64,000 bases of DNA from Branchiostoma floridae (lineage: Eukaryota; Chordata; Leptocardii; Amphioxiformes; Branchiostomatidae), in assembly GCF_000003815.2 (NCBI RefSeq), contig NC_049990.1:3318438-3382437 (forward strand), read 5' to 3'. Below are positions 1-11,635 of this stretch, piece after piece; position 1 is the stretch's first letter, and each line of letters opens with the position of its first letter. Under the pieces are notes generated by a model. The model made no database searches. It was given only the letters and a program-made list of their open reading frames with translations, and had not been told where the DNA came from. The position numbers and the translations under genes are program-made.

Positions 1-2455
1 TTTTTTCTAGAATAGCATATTCATGTGAAATTCTGATTTTCAAACAAATAAGTCACATTATCAATCCATCCCAAACTCAGAAATGCTTGCAGTTGGTTTA
101 CATAACAAGTTCTCCATGTCAACATTCTTAATTCTAAATGATTCCCTTAATATTTTCCCAGCTCTGTTTAGAGTTCCTAATGTCAGTGTGAGAAAGACGT
201 TATTCGATTATGTATAATGACAATTTGTATATATATATATTATTGTTATGTGTGTTCTGTATAATACATTGATTTAGCCAAGAGTTCGAAGATTTTCATC
301 CCAGATTATTTAGTTGTGGGACAATGAGGCTTAAAAGAGCACTCAACTCCAGAGAAGGGGTGTTATATTCTGATATGTATCAAAGAATGCATAATTGCCC
401 AACTTTTTTGCAGAATACCCGTTTTGGTGAATTGCTTAACCTGTGTTTTGAATCAAATAGCCATGAATATTTTCCCTATCACAGTTAGCAATGTATTCTG
501 CCATTCAAAAATCACAGCCACAGCACAATCTCAAAACCGGAAGTTGACCTGCAGTACCTTAAAAAGCCACTAGGGGGCCCATTATCAAACCTTCATTGTC
601 CCAATCCCTGTCCAATTGTTGGCAAGATATGAAATAACACAAGACCAGTTTTTCTTGTCGCCCCTGTAATAATCTTTGTAACCTAACTTTTGCCAGGCCT
701 TGGCAGACACATTATAATAACTTAATTATGGGCTTCTAGATGAATTTAGTAGAATACTGAATGCCTTTTGATTGGACTAGTCGGGGTACTCTATCATATA
801 CTGTGACGTCGTATGCATTTTTCCTTCCTACTTCTAGAATAATTATATAATTGGAAAATAACACTCCCCCCGGAGTTTAGTGCTGCTTTATGCTCTAAGT
901 TGAAGCCAAGTCAAAGGTGGGGTAGCCTGATCAGCACAATACATTGTAAGTGTATTTTTAGAGGAAAATCTCCCTTGCAAGCAGCGAGGCGATTCGAAAT
1001 AAAGGAAACGATGAATAATAAAACAGGTTGAAATGTATGATTCGGTGTCGTGTTTTAATGAACAGCTTTGTTAACTTAAGAAAACTATAGTTTGGACTAA
1101 GTAAGTCAACGTACTTAAGGACTTAAAGCAGGACTTATGTAAAGTCAAAAAATGTTAACAGAGATTTTATGTCACAGTAAGGCCACACCAATTTAATATG
1201 TTACTTGGATTTTTTAAGAAAAATATTGGGGCGGTCGGTGGAAAAAATAATAAAATGAAACTTTGCAAAAAGTCTGGAATGAACATGAGGCTTTTCAGCT
1301 TTTCATGGCATGATTTATCCAATGAATCTCTTCCTTTGATTTGATACCACTATTCTGAATAAAGGGAATTGTTTTTATACTGAAATTATGTGTTGAAGAA
1401 ATGCAAGAAGCTTATTGGTTGTTTTCTATCATGTGACTACAAAGAAGCTCTCTGATTGGTTAATCAGCTGTATGTGCCCCTGGAATGTTTTTTTTTTTAC
1501 AGGTTTGCAATAGCAAAATAGTATTTTTCTTGGGACTAAATATTTTTCTTTTCAAATCAGAAAAAATGGGTCGGGAAATCCAAGAAACAACAAATAAAAT
1601 TGGAGTGGCCTAAGGCCATGTCGATTTGATTATATGGATGACATCCGCGTGTGCATCAATTTTCGGTCGTTTCCAAAAATAAAAAAAAAGGTTTCAAAGA
1701 TACTGTAAATGTACAAAGCCGCTGCAAAATAAGCAAATATAAATACATGCCGTGGATTGCATAGTCAAATGTCTGAAAATGTATTCTTATGCTATAGAAC
1801 ATCCCAAGGTGAAAGATGTTGTGAAATAACAAAAATGAAGAATCTAATTGTTCAGTATACTACATTATGTATGTTCAACCATTTGTTCAGCCTTCCTGCC
1901 ACTTAGATTTCGTAATAAAGGCAGTAATGGGGGGTCAAATCTATTTTTAACTATCTATCACTGTGTCTCCGTCCGATGAGATATTTCAATACAATGTGAT
2001 AGATAATGGCTTTTAATAACGTGTAAATACAAGTCAAAGTCATGATTTCCGCAAATTAGAAAACTTAAAGACAAATTATCGTCTAGTTTTCATTAAAACA
2101 ACATGACAAATTTTATATTGATTGCGGACATTGATTGGGTCTTAACATAGCATTTTGGAAATACGTGTGGACCTTTGCTTTTAAGATCTTAACACTGACA
2201 CTTAAAATGTAGGCATGGTAGAGACATGCTGGTACGTAAAATATAACAGCACTAGGTCATCTTTATCCAGGGAGTAACAACCTATATCCGCATTTAGGTA
2301 CTACTAGTAGTATATCAAGAGGTTTCAGCTGCAATATTTTGCAACTACATGCACTCGCCCTAGGCCTAGCCATAGGGGATACAGTAAAGGAGGCATTCAT
2401 TGAATCTATTAAACATTGCATGGGTTAAACATTGAATGGACTAACAACGTATGTA
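1..2455. other. AT-rich intergenic DNA, no gene recognised
   Basis: This stretch lies downstream of the 3-beta-HSD gene. I see no long open frame, no splice-bounded coding exon and no RNA gene. It holds A/T runs and a short TA dinucleotide tract near 229-240. Part of it may be the 3' UTR of the gene that ends at 2641, but no convincing poly(A) signal was located on the minus strand. Confidence 0.5.
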
Positions 2456-2636
2456 CAGTAGAAGCCGCATATTTGCCTGTGAATTTCGTGCAATTTTCCG
2501 GCTGGTGCAATATTGCTAAGTTTTTAAACTATCTACTAGCTGGACCGCACCGGTTTGAGATTTGGGGATTCCGTGCAATACATTAACAGAAGTGTGCGTT
2601 AATCCGTTGTGCAATTAACTGCCAGGGCCTCTACTG
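2456..2636. mobile_element. pogo/Tigger-like MITE, copy 1
   Basis: The 181-bp element begins CAGTAGAAGCCGC, ends CTCTACTG and is flanked by TA on both sides. The same sequence, including the internal TGCAATTATCCGGCTGGTGCAATAATGCGAAG-type core in shorter form, recurs at 10452-10619 and 31829-32000. TA target duplication with CAGT/ACTG ends is typical of pogo/Tigger elements of the Tc1-mariner group. There is no coding capacity, so it is non-autonomous. The family assignment is inferred. Confidence 0.75.
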
Positions 2637-2640
2637 TATC

Positions 2641-5600
2641 TTATGAGAACTCTCTAGCTTTCCATTTTACCAGCCAGTCAGACGTTCTCTGTTTAGATTC
2701 CTCCCAAGTGAATATCGGCTTGTAGCCGAGGACCCGCGTGGCTTTCTTATAGTTGAAGTAGAACGTAGTGTTTTGGATCGTCAGTACGTCAGAATTTAGC
2801 GGAGGCACAAAGGTGTAAAATGGCTTCACAACGAAACGAATCAAGGCTAAGACATTAGCGATGACGTACAGCAGCCACAGAGGGAGGACCAAGTTGTCGT
2901 TCCAACGGATTCCGATAGGGGCGCACAGCTCGGCGAGCAACGTGGCGTCATCTTTCAGGGGCGTATCATCGGATATGTTGATCGCCTCGCCTCCGGCCGT
3001 CTTCGGTGACGTCACTAGCGTCTGGGCGGCCAGCAGGTGAGCCCAGGCGACGTTGCCAACGTACTGGCGGCTGACTTTGACCGTGGTGGAACAGGCGCGT
3101 CTCATGGGGCGAGTAAACAGGTTCGAACCACGTTTCTTCAACACCCCTATAGCCAGCAAGGCTCATCACAGGACACAAACTCCGAGACCACGTGACAGTC
3201 GACAACTTGAGAGCAGAGGCAGGGATAGACTCTGTGCGTAAACGGACAGAAATTACAACTCTTGTTACTGTCTTTAAGACAATTCGTGGAAAGGCGCCGG
3301 CGTACTTGGCATCTTTGTTCAAGTGGGAGGCTCCACCAACAATGAGTGTACGCCCTACTCGGTCAGAGGTAAAACGTCTAAGGGACTACGACCCTCACCT
3401 ACTTTGGTGTCCACCAGCAAGAGTCATTGCATTCAGAAACAGTCTACAGTCCTACGGACCTTTCCTCTGGAATTCACTACCGCTAAAGCAACGGCAATTG
3501 CTCAGCCTCAGGACTTTTAAGAAGTTCATTGAGAATTAGAACTTGATCTGGCTGATGCTCCGTAGTCTGGACTTTGATATTGGATAATTTTATTATGTAT
3601 TGTATATGTGCTATGTGTACTTTGTATTTTTATGTCCAGGATTACCTGAAAAGCAGGCCGATTTCCGGCCTGAGATGTAATTACTGGTAAAATAAATAAA
3701 GTGAAAGTGAAAGTGAAAGCATTTCACCATCTCCGTATATCGCTGGAATAATGATGATGATGATATCATGATGATCCATTGCAAGCTTCTCCGATTATGC
3801 TGTCAACCTCACTCACGTGCATGCACACATGCACACACAAATACACACGTGTGCACAAATACACGCGTACTCACACACAGACACACAGTGTCACACATAC
3901 GCACTCGTGTGAACACACACACACATACACGTACGCACTCACACACACACATACACAAACTCTCACACAAACATAAACAGACACACAAACACACGTACAC
4001 ATGCGCAAACTCTCACACAAACTCTCACACACACGCACACACACAAATACACACAAACACACACACACACTTGAGCACCAACACACATATGCACTTACAC
4101 ACGCAAACACACACGCGCGCGCGCGCGCGCAAACACACACACACACAACTAAAGCAAAGTGCGGGCGGTGACCATTACCTCCAGGGCGCAGAGAACACGT
4201 ATGCAGAGTCTTCCCGCCGTTCGTTCGCCGCCCGTTCCACTGCAGAACCATCGCCTCTGCAGCCGCCTTGGTACGGCCGTACGGCAGCAGCGGGCTGGAG
4301 CTGTCGTACGGCGTGCTCTCGTCCCCGTCTACCAGCGGGTCGCCCCGCCTGTTGGGCCCCACGGCCTCGATGGTGCTCGTGTAGACGAAGGACGGGATGT
4401 CCTCGTTCACACAGCATTGCAGGAGGTTTTCGGTCCCTGGTGGTAGGTTGGAAAATTGAAAGTATCAAAAGTCATCTTCTTCTTGGAAATTGGATTAGCC
4501 AAGGCTCGACGAGTGTCCTTGGGAAAAGCACTTTATTTAAGATTCCTCACTTTACTCTGGTGGACATGATTATTACCTTATTATCTTCGGTTACGGACGT
4601 CCCTAGGGTAGGACGTTAAATAGAGGTCCCTTTTTTAAAGGAGAGCCACACCCCTCGCACGTTAACCCTATTCAGACCGGGCTTTTTTGGTCATCCCTGG
4701 ACCGGGGGGGGGGGCTTTTGAGGCCCTCCACTTCTAAGTCCTCTAACTCTTGAACGACGTGCCGTAGGGCCACCAAATTTTCAGGACATGATATCAACAT
4801 AATATCTGATAAGTATATGACGTTTGACGTTACGTTGACGTAAAATGACGTAATTATGACGTCATCAATTTGATTATATTGGCCGGACCCATGAAAAAAG
4901 GGTATTCTCAGAAAACTTCAAGTTATACTACAAAAATGTAACAACAAGTGCAGATAACAGAATAATAATGTTTAGTACGACTTGTATTGCCAATAGCAAC
5001 ATCGATGACGTCATAATGACGTCATAAAATGACGTCATGCACATCTAAGATACGAGTTAGGCTCCGCCATATCATATCCACTACCTTCAATTTTTAAAAG
5101 TACTTTTTTTGCAATAAATAATCACAAAGGGCAATGGAAATAGACTAAATTCATTCATTTAGATGGTTTTTGATGAAAAAATACCAGGTAGTTGCAAATT
5201 TTAAGGGATAATTAGCTTGTTATTCTTGATCTGGCCATACGGTCCGCCATCTTGGATTTGGGGCTGATGACGTCATCAAATTAGCATAATTTATGCATAT
5301 ATAATTATGAAAGATATGCTAAATAATATAAGATTTTATTTATGTAATAAAATAGCAGTAATATAGCAAAAAATGTTAAAAATACATTGTTAAAACCAAA
5401 AATAGTGATTTTTGGCAAAACTGCCTGTCAGCAAACGGTTGCCATGGCAACACGAAAAAATGGAAAATTTGTCAAACTTCGTAAAATTGTTGCCAACAAT
5501 ATTTTAGGAGAACTCACCAAATTTGGTGGCTTTAGCGTAAGGCGTTCTGGCGTTATAGGACATCGAAGTTGGCGCAGGCCTCAAAAGCCCCCCCCCCCCC

Positions 5601-7738
5601 CCCCCCCCCCAACCACCCCCCCGGTCTGAATAGGGTTAAAGAACTAGCCACACTTATAGAAATAGGCAATGGTCTTTCCAGTGTGAGTGGATCAAATAAA
5701 TCTGTCTGGATATGTATCTTGTGCTCTTCGGTACTGAACACTCGTGCGTTCCCGCACACACACTTGTGCACAAACTTAAGCTTGCCGTGGGGGTGTCTGT
5801 GTGGCGCAACGGCTAGAGCGTTGGAATCAGAATCAGTAGGTCCTGATTTCGACACTCGCCATGCCCCTTTCCCCATGACGGTGGAGTGACGCCCACCGAG
5901 TCTCATGGCTAATCTGTCTAAAGGTGCCAACAACACCTACGGATTTGGTGCTGCAAGTGTGTCAACATCTGCACGGTTGTCACTATTAAAGACCCGTGAA
6001 TTAATGAATAGTACTAAACTTGTTACGCCTTGAGGTGGTTCACTGGGTAAGCAATAGAAAACAAAGACAAGATCATTAACATCTTTTAAAGAAACAAAAA
6101 GAAGATGTATAATCAAAAATGGACCTTGACCTTCGTCTTTCCACCTATTATGTAATTCTGTTAATTCGCATAATAAAATTGTGAAACTGGCATATACCAT
6201 AGTTATGACGTTATGACATTGGGAACACACCTTTCACATTAATGTGCCACAAGGTCGCGTCGCTGACCAATCCCAGGAAGTCAATCAGCGACGCCGTGTG
6301 GATGACCACGTCTGCGCCTCCGCACACCTCCGTCATCTGTGCCATGTCTGTGACGTCACCGCGGATGAGGGAAACTTTGACCCCTACATGTCATGACGTA
6401 ATGAATTGGGACTTGAAAGGTATTTCACATGTTTTTTTACCCTTGGCCCCTACAAGTCATGACCCATGTAACCTATGACCCCAATAACGTGACAAAATAC
6501 TTAATTTATCAATTAAGTCATTTAAGTTCGCGGCGGTCTTCTTTTCACTCTTTTCACGGTGACCTCTTCACCGCGAATTCTGAACCACCACGAAAAGTTT
6601 TGTACTGCGTTCTGGTCGGCTTATCCCGCATACGCACTTGGAACCATGATTATCCTCATTGCTACTGTGTCAGACCAAAGGATGGGTTTGCCGACTGACC
6701 AATACAGTAACAGATAAACCATGCTTAGTTCCAAAACCAACCATCATTTCTCTTATAATCGCAGAACCTACAAATTGTAGAAAAAGCGGGGCTTTTCCTC
6801 TTCCCTTTCATTCAAAAAAGAAGTCAAATCCCGGCAACCTGTCCTGTGCTGGTTACCCCCGAAACGGGGAAGTGTTCATGGCAAAGAACTACGAACAAAA
6901 GACAACTACACACAGTTTAGATGCAGGTCATCCAGATTCAAAAATAGCACACTTCCTTTCATTGTGTCATTGCTAAACGAGTCTTAATTAATGAAGTTTT
7001 TATCAAACGTATTGTGTATCATACACCTTGTATGGCTGCAATGTTATGTACATGTATATGCGCACTTGTTTTAGGTGCTAATAATCCATTCATTAATTCA
7101 GATATAGCCAACGTTGGTAATCAAGAAGTCAGTCTTTTTACAACAACAATAATCGCTGCCCATTGTCACATGCTACGTTTCCACCACATACTTATGATAT
7201 CATCCTTCGGGCATGAACTTAAAAAATGCAGTCTTTCTTTTCATCGTACAATTACACCGTAAATCGTACAAAGCAGCTTCAAAATAGCCAAATATTGGAT
7301 TGCAAAAATAAATATTGGAAAACGTCATAGGATATTCAAACGTCAAAGAAGATTGTGAAAGAACAGAAATGAAGAAACTATTGTTTGGTATACTACATTC
7401 TGTGTGTCCGGTCATGATACTTATGTTCCACCTTAAGCTTCCTCGGACCACTAATAAAATTAGATTTCATTATAATGAGGCAAATTTTTTTTGTCAATTT
7501 TTTTTCCATTCGCACGCTCGCATAAATTTTGGGGTTCTCAGAGGATGTCGACATCCATATAATCATTAATCAACATGGCCTTACCTTCCCTGTCCGCTGT
7601 TGACAGTCGGCTGCGAAGGTTCTTGTCCACCACACGGATCTCAGAGATGTTCTCCGCTCTCTCCGCCAACATGTCGACAATGCGGGCGCCGAGAAACCCA
7701 CACCCTCCCGCAACCACATACGTCAGGCCTGGTGTCAT
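2641..7738 (-). CDS. HSD3B: 3-beta-hydroxysteroid dehydrogenase / delta5-4 isomerase
   Basis: Complete coding model on the minus strand: exons 7738-7585, 6383-6231, 4436-4179 and 3146-2641, with GT-AG introns all in phase 1. The total is 356 aa, close to the vertebrate family length of about 370. Residues 11-17 are the Rossmann GGCGFLG (GxxGxxG) of an extended short-chain dehydrogenase. The catalytic YGRTK gives Y155 and K159. YTST (121-124) sits where vertebrate enzymes have YTSS, so the second Ser is Thr. QYVGNVAWAHLL and the hydrophobic stretch LPLWLLYVIANVLALI near the C-terminus match the membrane-associated family pattern. The family oxidises 3-beta-hydroxy-delta5 steroids with NAD+ in the ER or mitochondria; the exact substrate is not known here. 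An acceptor at 7757-7756 just before the ATG exon shows that a 5' UTR exon lies further upstream. Confidence 0.93.
3165..3725 (+). mobile_element. 3' fragment of a CR1/L2-like non-LTR retrotransposon
   Basis: The plus strand from about 3175 to 3539 reads as the C-terminal end of a non-LTR reverse transcriptase ORF: VYK-like VFKTIRGKAPAYLASLF, then LWNSLPLKQRQLLSLRTFKKF and a stop. It is followed by a 3' UTR whose end (AAAGCAGGCCG...GGTAAAATAAATAAA) is shared with tails at 12830 and 32627, then a GTGAAA tail repeat. It lies in 3-beta-HSD intron 3, its 5' end within about 30 bp of the acceptor of the last exon, which is still intact. 5'-truncated and inactive. Confidence 0.75.
3806..4148. repeat. 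(CA)n microsatellite, interrupted
   Basis: About 340 bp of CA-rich simple repeat lies in 3-beta-HSD intron 3, starting only about 30 bp beyond the exon 3 donor. It has ACACTC and ACACG interruptions and a short (CG)n run near 4114-4127. The open frames predicted through it on both strands are low-complexity artefacts. Confidence 0.95.
4495..4661 (+). mobile_element. SINE, left part (split by the piggyBac-like element)
   Basis: The segment matches the tail of the SINE at 10978-11480: CTTGGGAAAAGCACTTTA, CCTCACTTTACTC, a TAGGACGTTAAAT block and GAGAGCCACACC...GCACG. It stops exactly at the TTAA that flanks the next element. The sequence resumes at 5640 with AGAACTAGCCACAC, corresponding to AGAACCCCCCACAC in the intact copy. 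The tRNA-like head is missing here. Confidence 0.7.
4666..5635. mobile_element. piggyBac-like non-autonomous element (TTAA target)
   Basis: The 970-bp element starts CCCTATTCAGACCGGG and ends CCGGTCTGAATAGGG, and is flanked by TTAA on both sides (4662-4665, 5636-5639). CCY ends with TTAA duplication are the signature of the piggyBac superfamily. The terminal repeats extend imperfectly: GGCTTTTGAGG and GCCACCAAATTT recur inverted near both ends, next to a G-run on the left and a C-run on the right. The interior has many TGACGTCAT-like motifs and no transposase. It interrupts a SINE within 3-beta-HSD intron 2. Confidence 0.8.
5785..5945 (+). mobile_element. tRNA-like SINE head
   Basis: TGGCGCAACGGCTAGAGCG resembles a pol III box A. 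About 40 bp on, a TCCTGATTTCGACACTC stretch resembles a degenerate box B within a tRNA T-arm. No CCA end or full cloverleaf was verified, so I read it as a SINE-type relic rather than a functional tRNA gene. It lies in 3-beta-HSD intron 2. Confidence 0.45.
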
Positions 7739-7769
7739 GGTCGGTGCACGTGAGGCTGGAAAGGTTAAA

Positions 7770-8113
7770 AGGCAACCTTAGCAATATTGCAGCGTTAAAA
7801 ATGGAAATACTAGTATTCTGGATAAGGCAATCTGTATAATATTGACATCTAATGCATTATATTCCCACATTTATATCATTATTTCATACTTTGAGAGGTT
7901 ACAAACGGCCCAGAGATATGTTGCACGAGGATATTCCTTATTATTATTGGAACCCCCAAAATTTAGGCCTTGATCAGGAATCCTTGTGCGAATTGTTTCT
8001 GCTGAAATAATGATTTAAATGTGCTAAAATAGTACATTAGATGTCAATATTATACAGATTACCTAATCCAGATTATTTCCACTTTCAATGACCTCATATT
8101 GCTTAGGTTGCCT
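7770..8113. mobile_element. MITE with ~85-bp terminal inverted repeats, TTAAA duplication
   Basis: The left end AGGCAACCTTAGCAATAT and right end ATATTGCTTAGGTTGCCT are inverted. The similarity continues through AATCTGTATAATATTGACAT on both sides for about 85 bp. TTAAA flanks each end (7765-7769, 8114-8118). There is no coding capacity. The element lies only about 13 bp upstream of the splice acceptor that precedes the 3-beta-HSD start exon, in its 5' UTR intron. Confidence 0.7.
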
Positions 8114-8119
8114 TTAAAA

Positions 8120-10130
8120 CAAAAAAAGAACTTTGAAACTTTGATCTTTATTTGCATGTTCTTGCCCACATGGGCTAAATGTAGTGATAGTATTACATGG
8201 AATACTTAAGACTAGATACTACTAGTATTACAAGTAGTGTTACAAGCAGACAGTTGGATGATAAACACAACACCTGGAGCTATGCTATCACTACAACTAT
8301 TCTTTACATGCCTCTTCTCTCTTCTTAAAACATGTGTATACGAACTCACCACAGTGCGAACTCACCGAATTTTTTGTTGTGCAATGTTGTCTCTGGCTGT
8401 CATTATACATACAAATAGCTCATCTTTGGTTAACTATTTACATCGGGTGTCTACATTGAGAGCACAAAAACTTTACGAATGCTTGCACATACATGTATAT
8501 GCCCCGTCTGAGAGGACTTCATGGCCAAAAAAAAGCAAAACTGAAGTCAGTCATCATTATCAGGTAAATAGCTACTAGTAAATAGCGGTGGCGGCCAGTT
8601 CTGTCCGACAAGCTTTTCTTTGACGGAGGTGTTCGAAGTAGAACATGATCGAGCAGAGGGCGGGGCTTCAGGATCGGTCCAGTAATTACGAGACATCGTG
8701 GAATTGAATGCAAGAGATACTAGTAAGAAATTAAAATTTCTTATAAGATACAGAGAAAAAAGCTATCTGCAAGTGAACTTTGGTTATGATTTGGCGCATC
8801 TACTAGAGGTGCAGGTACACAGATGTTTAGGCCCGAACCTGTACCTAAACAATTTTATAGGTACGGTACAGGCACGGGTATTTAGGTACATAGCCATAAT
8901 TCCCACGGTATATTTTCCCACACATATCATGATCACCAGACCGTCACGAGACTATGAATACACCGCTACCATTGAAATAACAGAATTTTCTTTATTTGCT
9001 ACTGGAGTAGGAAAATTATCTTTTATAATACGTCCCGACGGACACTAACGAACAATCATCAGTGGCAATTCTACAACCGTTTGGAAATGATATAGCCAGT
9101 ACCACAACTGCCTCTTCCGCAGTGTTTTTTGCTTCTGGGAGCTTTGGCATTTAGCGCATGGTCACATGATACGTCGTGTGAACATCGTACGATTGCTAAC
9201 TTATGGAGGCAGCCGTGCTTGTGTCCTGCAAAGTTCACCTTCTTGTCTCCTTGTCGGTAGTTGTTTCTGTCACAGCCTGCTTGAAAATCCTATAGCCTCA
9301 CTATAATGCCATCAAAATCGTACGACAAATCGTACATGTTGTGTCTGCGCCCTAACTTTTAGGGGGAGCGCTGATGCACGACTTTAAACATACGGGCCCG
9401 GTTCTTATGCTGGGAAGACTGTGCTTGCTCCGTCTATAAGGCCTTTCACTTGTTTCAGTCGGCTCTGTGTAGAATGAAGAACCTGGGCCATCCGTTGAAA
9501 GTCACGAATTAGTGTCCCACTTACACATGTGGGTTTAAAGCTGACCAGTTTCTATACTCTTTGTGTTTCTATCAAACTATCTTCCCCAAACCACTAACAT
9601 ACAAAACGACATGTATGTAACAGTAGACCCTGCAAATTATCAAACCTTGGTTTGAAGCTACTTAACACTTCTTGATCTAACCACAATTTCTGAGGTCAAT
9701 TAACGATAGAGAACCTTTCTCCAAAAAATAAGCAGGAAAGATGGTTAATATTCTCAGACTGATAACTTTATCTTTAAGTTAGTCTTAGTGGAAACTCCAA
9801 TATGAATATGGATAGGCTACAATTTGATAAATTCTTACCAGAGAGTTTTGTTGCTATGTCTTCTTCCCTGGCCCATAAAGGTCAAAAGAGACCGTGTGAT
9901 GTGTTCATAAAGAGTTATTCTAGCTGTGTATGGGGGTGGATACCTCTCGGGTCTTGTCCACTTGGTTATAGGGGTGGTTGCGTACTCTTTGTGTTACTTT
10001 TTTGTGGTGTCTAAGCAAGGAAGTCCCATTCAAGAGGAGACAGCACAAAATTAAGTTGTAACAGCCAGTTCTTATACCAAAGCGTCCTTGCTCTATGTAT
10101 TGTGAAGTGTAGTTTGATTTTAATTTAATA
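8120..10130. other. Upstream region of 3-beta-HSD, no confident gene
   Basis: The region is presumed to contain the 5' UTR exon and promoter of 3-beta-HSD, because an acceptor precedes its start codon exon. One exon-like open frame on the minus strand (8700 to about 8570) has no good donor. Nothing else is supported. Confidence 0.4.
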
Positions 10131-10135
10131 GGATA

Positions 10136-10330
10136 CTGTAAATGCATGTAAGTTCGCGGGGATTTAATTTTGCGGTAGCGGGAAAAAGGACTTTTTGCTG
10201 TGGTTTTAAGTTCGCGGAAGCACCATGCACTGTAGTCTCTTACTGCCATGGAAAAATGTCCGCGGTGGTTTAAGCGGCCACTGCGAAAACTGCGAACATT
10301 AAACCACCGCGAAAGTTTCTGCATTGTCAG
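10136..10330. mobile_element. MITE with TTCGCGG-rich inverted ends
   Basis: The left end CTGTAAATGCATGTAAGTTCGCGG and the right end (reverse complement CTGACAATGCAGAAACTTTCGCGG) are inverted, and TA lies outside both. The interior repeats the phrase AAGTTCGCGG / CCGCGAA. A degenerate piece of related sequence lies near 6525-6600 in 3-beta-HSD intron 1. It has no coding capacity. Confidence 0.6.
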
Positions 10331-10451
10331 TACTTAAAAATCAAGTGTTGTCCCTGGGTGCACATGTACATGTATATCATGTTGACTGGCCGTTTGTTGC
10401 CAACATCAAATAAAACTACCGAGTGAGCGAAGTGTTGAAATGAATGAAATA

Positions 10452-10619
10452 CAGTAGAAGCCGCTTAATTGCACGGCCAATTTGCCAGTGAATTTTGTGC
10501 AATTATCCGGCTGGTGCAATAATGCGAAGTTATCTTGCTGGACCGCACTGGTTTTGGGGATTCCGTGCAGTTAACAGAAGTGTGCATTAATCCCTTGTGC
10601 AATTAACTGGCTTCTACTG
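10452..10619. mobile_element. pogo/Tigger-like MITE, copy 2
   Basis: The best preserved of three copies: 168 bp, from CAGTAGAAGCCGCTTAATTG to CAATTAACTGGCTTCTACTG, with TA on both sides. The inverted ends are about 20 bp. See 2456 and 31829 for the other copies. Confidence 0.8.
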
Positions 10620-10849
10620 TAGTTCAATTTTTTTTTTCCATTTTAGTTTACAGCGGCAATAATCTAATGACATTTGTATCCAAAAATGATCTCATCAGGC
10701 TGGTAAATGACTGAATAAGGTCTTCATTGCCCGAAAAAGGACTTCACGTTTGGAACCGCATTTCTTCACACAGCAGTAGTGACACCTACATGTGCAAAAT
10801 TGATGTACATGTACCCCCGTGAATAGTTTCATCAGGTTGGTACTTCACT

Positions 10850-11635
10850 GAATAAAGAGACTCTTTTTACACAACCATTCCTTTATTCTCACCGATGTTA
10901 CAGTGCATGACCGTCTGTCACCTTCTTCAGGGCAATCCTGACTGGTTCTTCTAGTGTCGCTGCTCACAGTTCAGATGCGGGACTGCATAGCACAGTGGCA
11001 GTGTGTTCGCCTCGTGACCGAGAGGTTGCGGGTCCGAATCCAGCTGCCGTGTTACCGATCTTGTGCCCTTGGGAAAGGCACTTTACATGGCTTTCCTCAC
11101 TATATTCAGGTAAAAATGAGTACCTAGCTTCAGCTAGGGCTGTCCCTCGGATAGGACGTTAAATGTATACGTGGACGTGTATGGGGAGAGTCACACCTTA
11201 TGCACGTTAAAGAACCCCCCACACGTGCGATGGTGCGGTGTGAGATGGAGCAAACCCTTCTGTCTGGAGTTGGTGATTCACTTCAAATCACCCGGTTGGA
11301 GGCCTGGCGAACCTCCATACCGTATCAGCCACACGGTGATTTACATCATTCACCCAGACGGGAGACCTGGCGCATCCCCGTCTTGTAATTAGCCAGCGAA
11401 AGGGTATGTCACCCCGTAAGGGGCGGTATCACCGTCGTGTGTAAACATGTGCGAACAAGTGCGATCACGTCGACCGATGATGATGATGATGAGATGCAGT
11501 CTCAAAACGTTAAGTATTTACATAATTATGTGCATTACAATGTAAACAAGTCAGAATTGCCCTGAAGAAGGTGAGAATAACGAAACATCGGTGAGAATAA
11601 AGCATTGGCTGTGTAAAAAGAGTCTCTTTATCTAA
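10850..11635. mobile_element. Inverted-repeat element carrying a SINE
   Basis: The left arm (about 10850-10955) and right arm (about 11530-11630) are inverted over roughly 100 bp. They share AATAAAGAGACTCTTTTTAC, TTTATTCTCACCGATGTT and CACCTTCTTCAGGGCAAT. The arms bracket a SINE (10978-11480). The superfamily is not assigned. The CCTGAAGAAGG...GAAACATCGG phrase resembles the conserved end of some Penelope-like or other retroelements, but this is not enough to name it. Confidence 0.55.
10978..11480 (+). mobile_element. tRNA-derived SINE, near full length
   Basis: TAGCACAGTGG (10988-10998) fits a pol III A box and GGTCCGAATCC (11031-11041) fits a B box, with normal tRNA spacing. A long unique body follows with CCCTTGGGAAAGGCACTTTA, TAGGACGTTAAAT and GGGAGAGTCACACC, ending in a GATGATGATGATG tail near 11477-11492. 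A tail fragment of the same family was split by the piggyBac-like element at 4495-4661 and 5640. Confidence 0.75.

Noticed and set aside
3768-4619. Long open frames through the CA-rich tract (and its reverse)
   Set aside because: The frames are made of His/Thr or Cys/Val repeats from (CA)n. The real coding on the minus strand is exon 3 of 3-beta-HSD at 4179-4436.
5387-5936. Open frames with poly-Pro next to the C-run
   Set aside because: They arise from the mononucleotide run at the right end of the piggyBac-like element.
5785-5945. Functional tRNA gene
   Set aside because: A and B boxes are degenerate, and no complete cloverleaf or anticodon arm could be supported; a SINE head is more likely.
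8560-8700. Minus-strand frame starting MSRNYWTDPEAPPS as an upstream coding exon of 3-beta-HSD
   Set aside because: It could join in frame (phase 1) to the acceptor at 7757, but the only donor (CTA|GTAGCT) is poor and family members do not have such an N-terminal extension. Left out without transcript evidence.
11545-11600. Possible hammerhead ribozyme (CTGAAGA ... CGAAAC)
   Set aside because: The bases between the two core-like motifs cannot form a stem II, and the first motif is CTGAAGA. It fits a retroelement end motif better.
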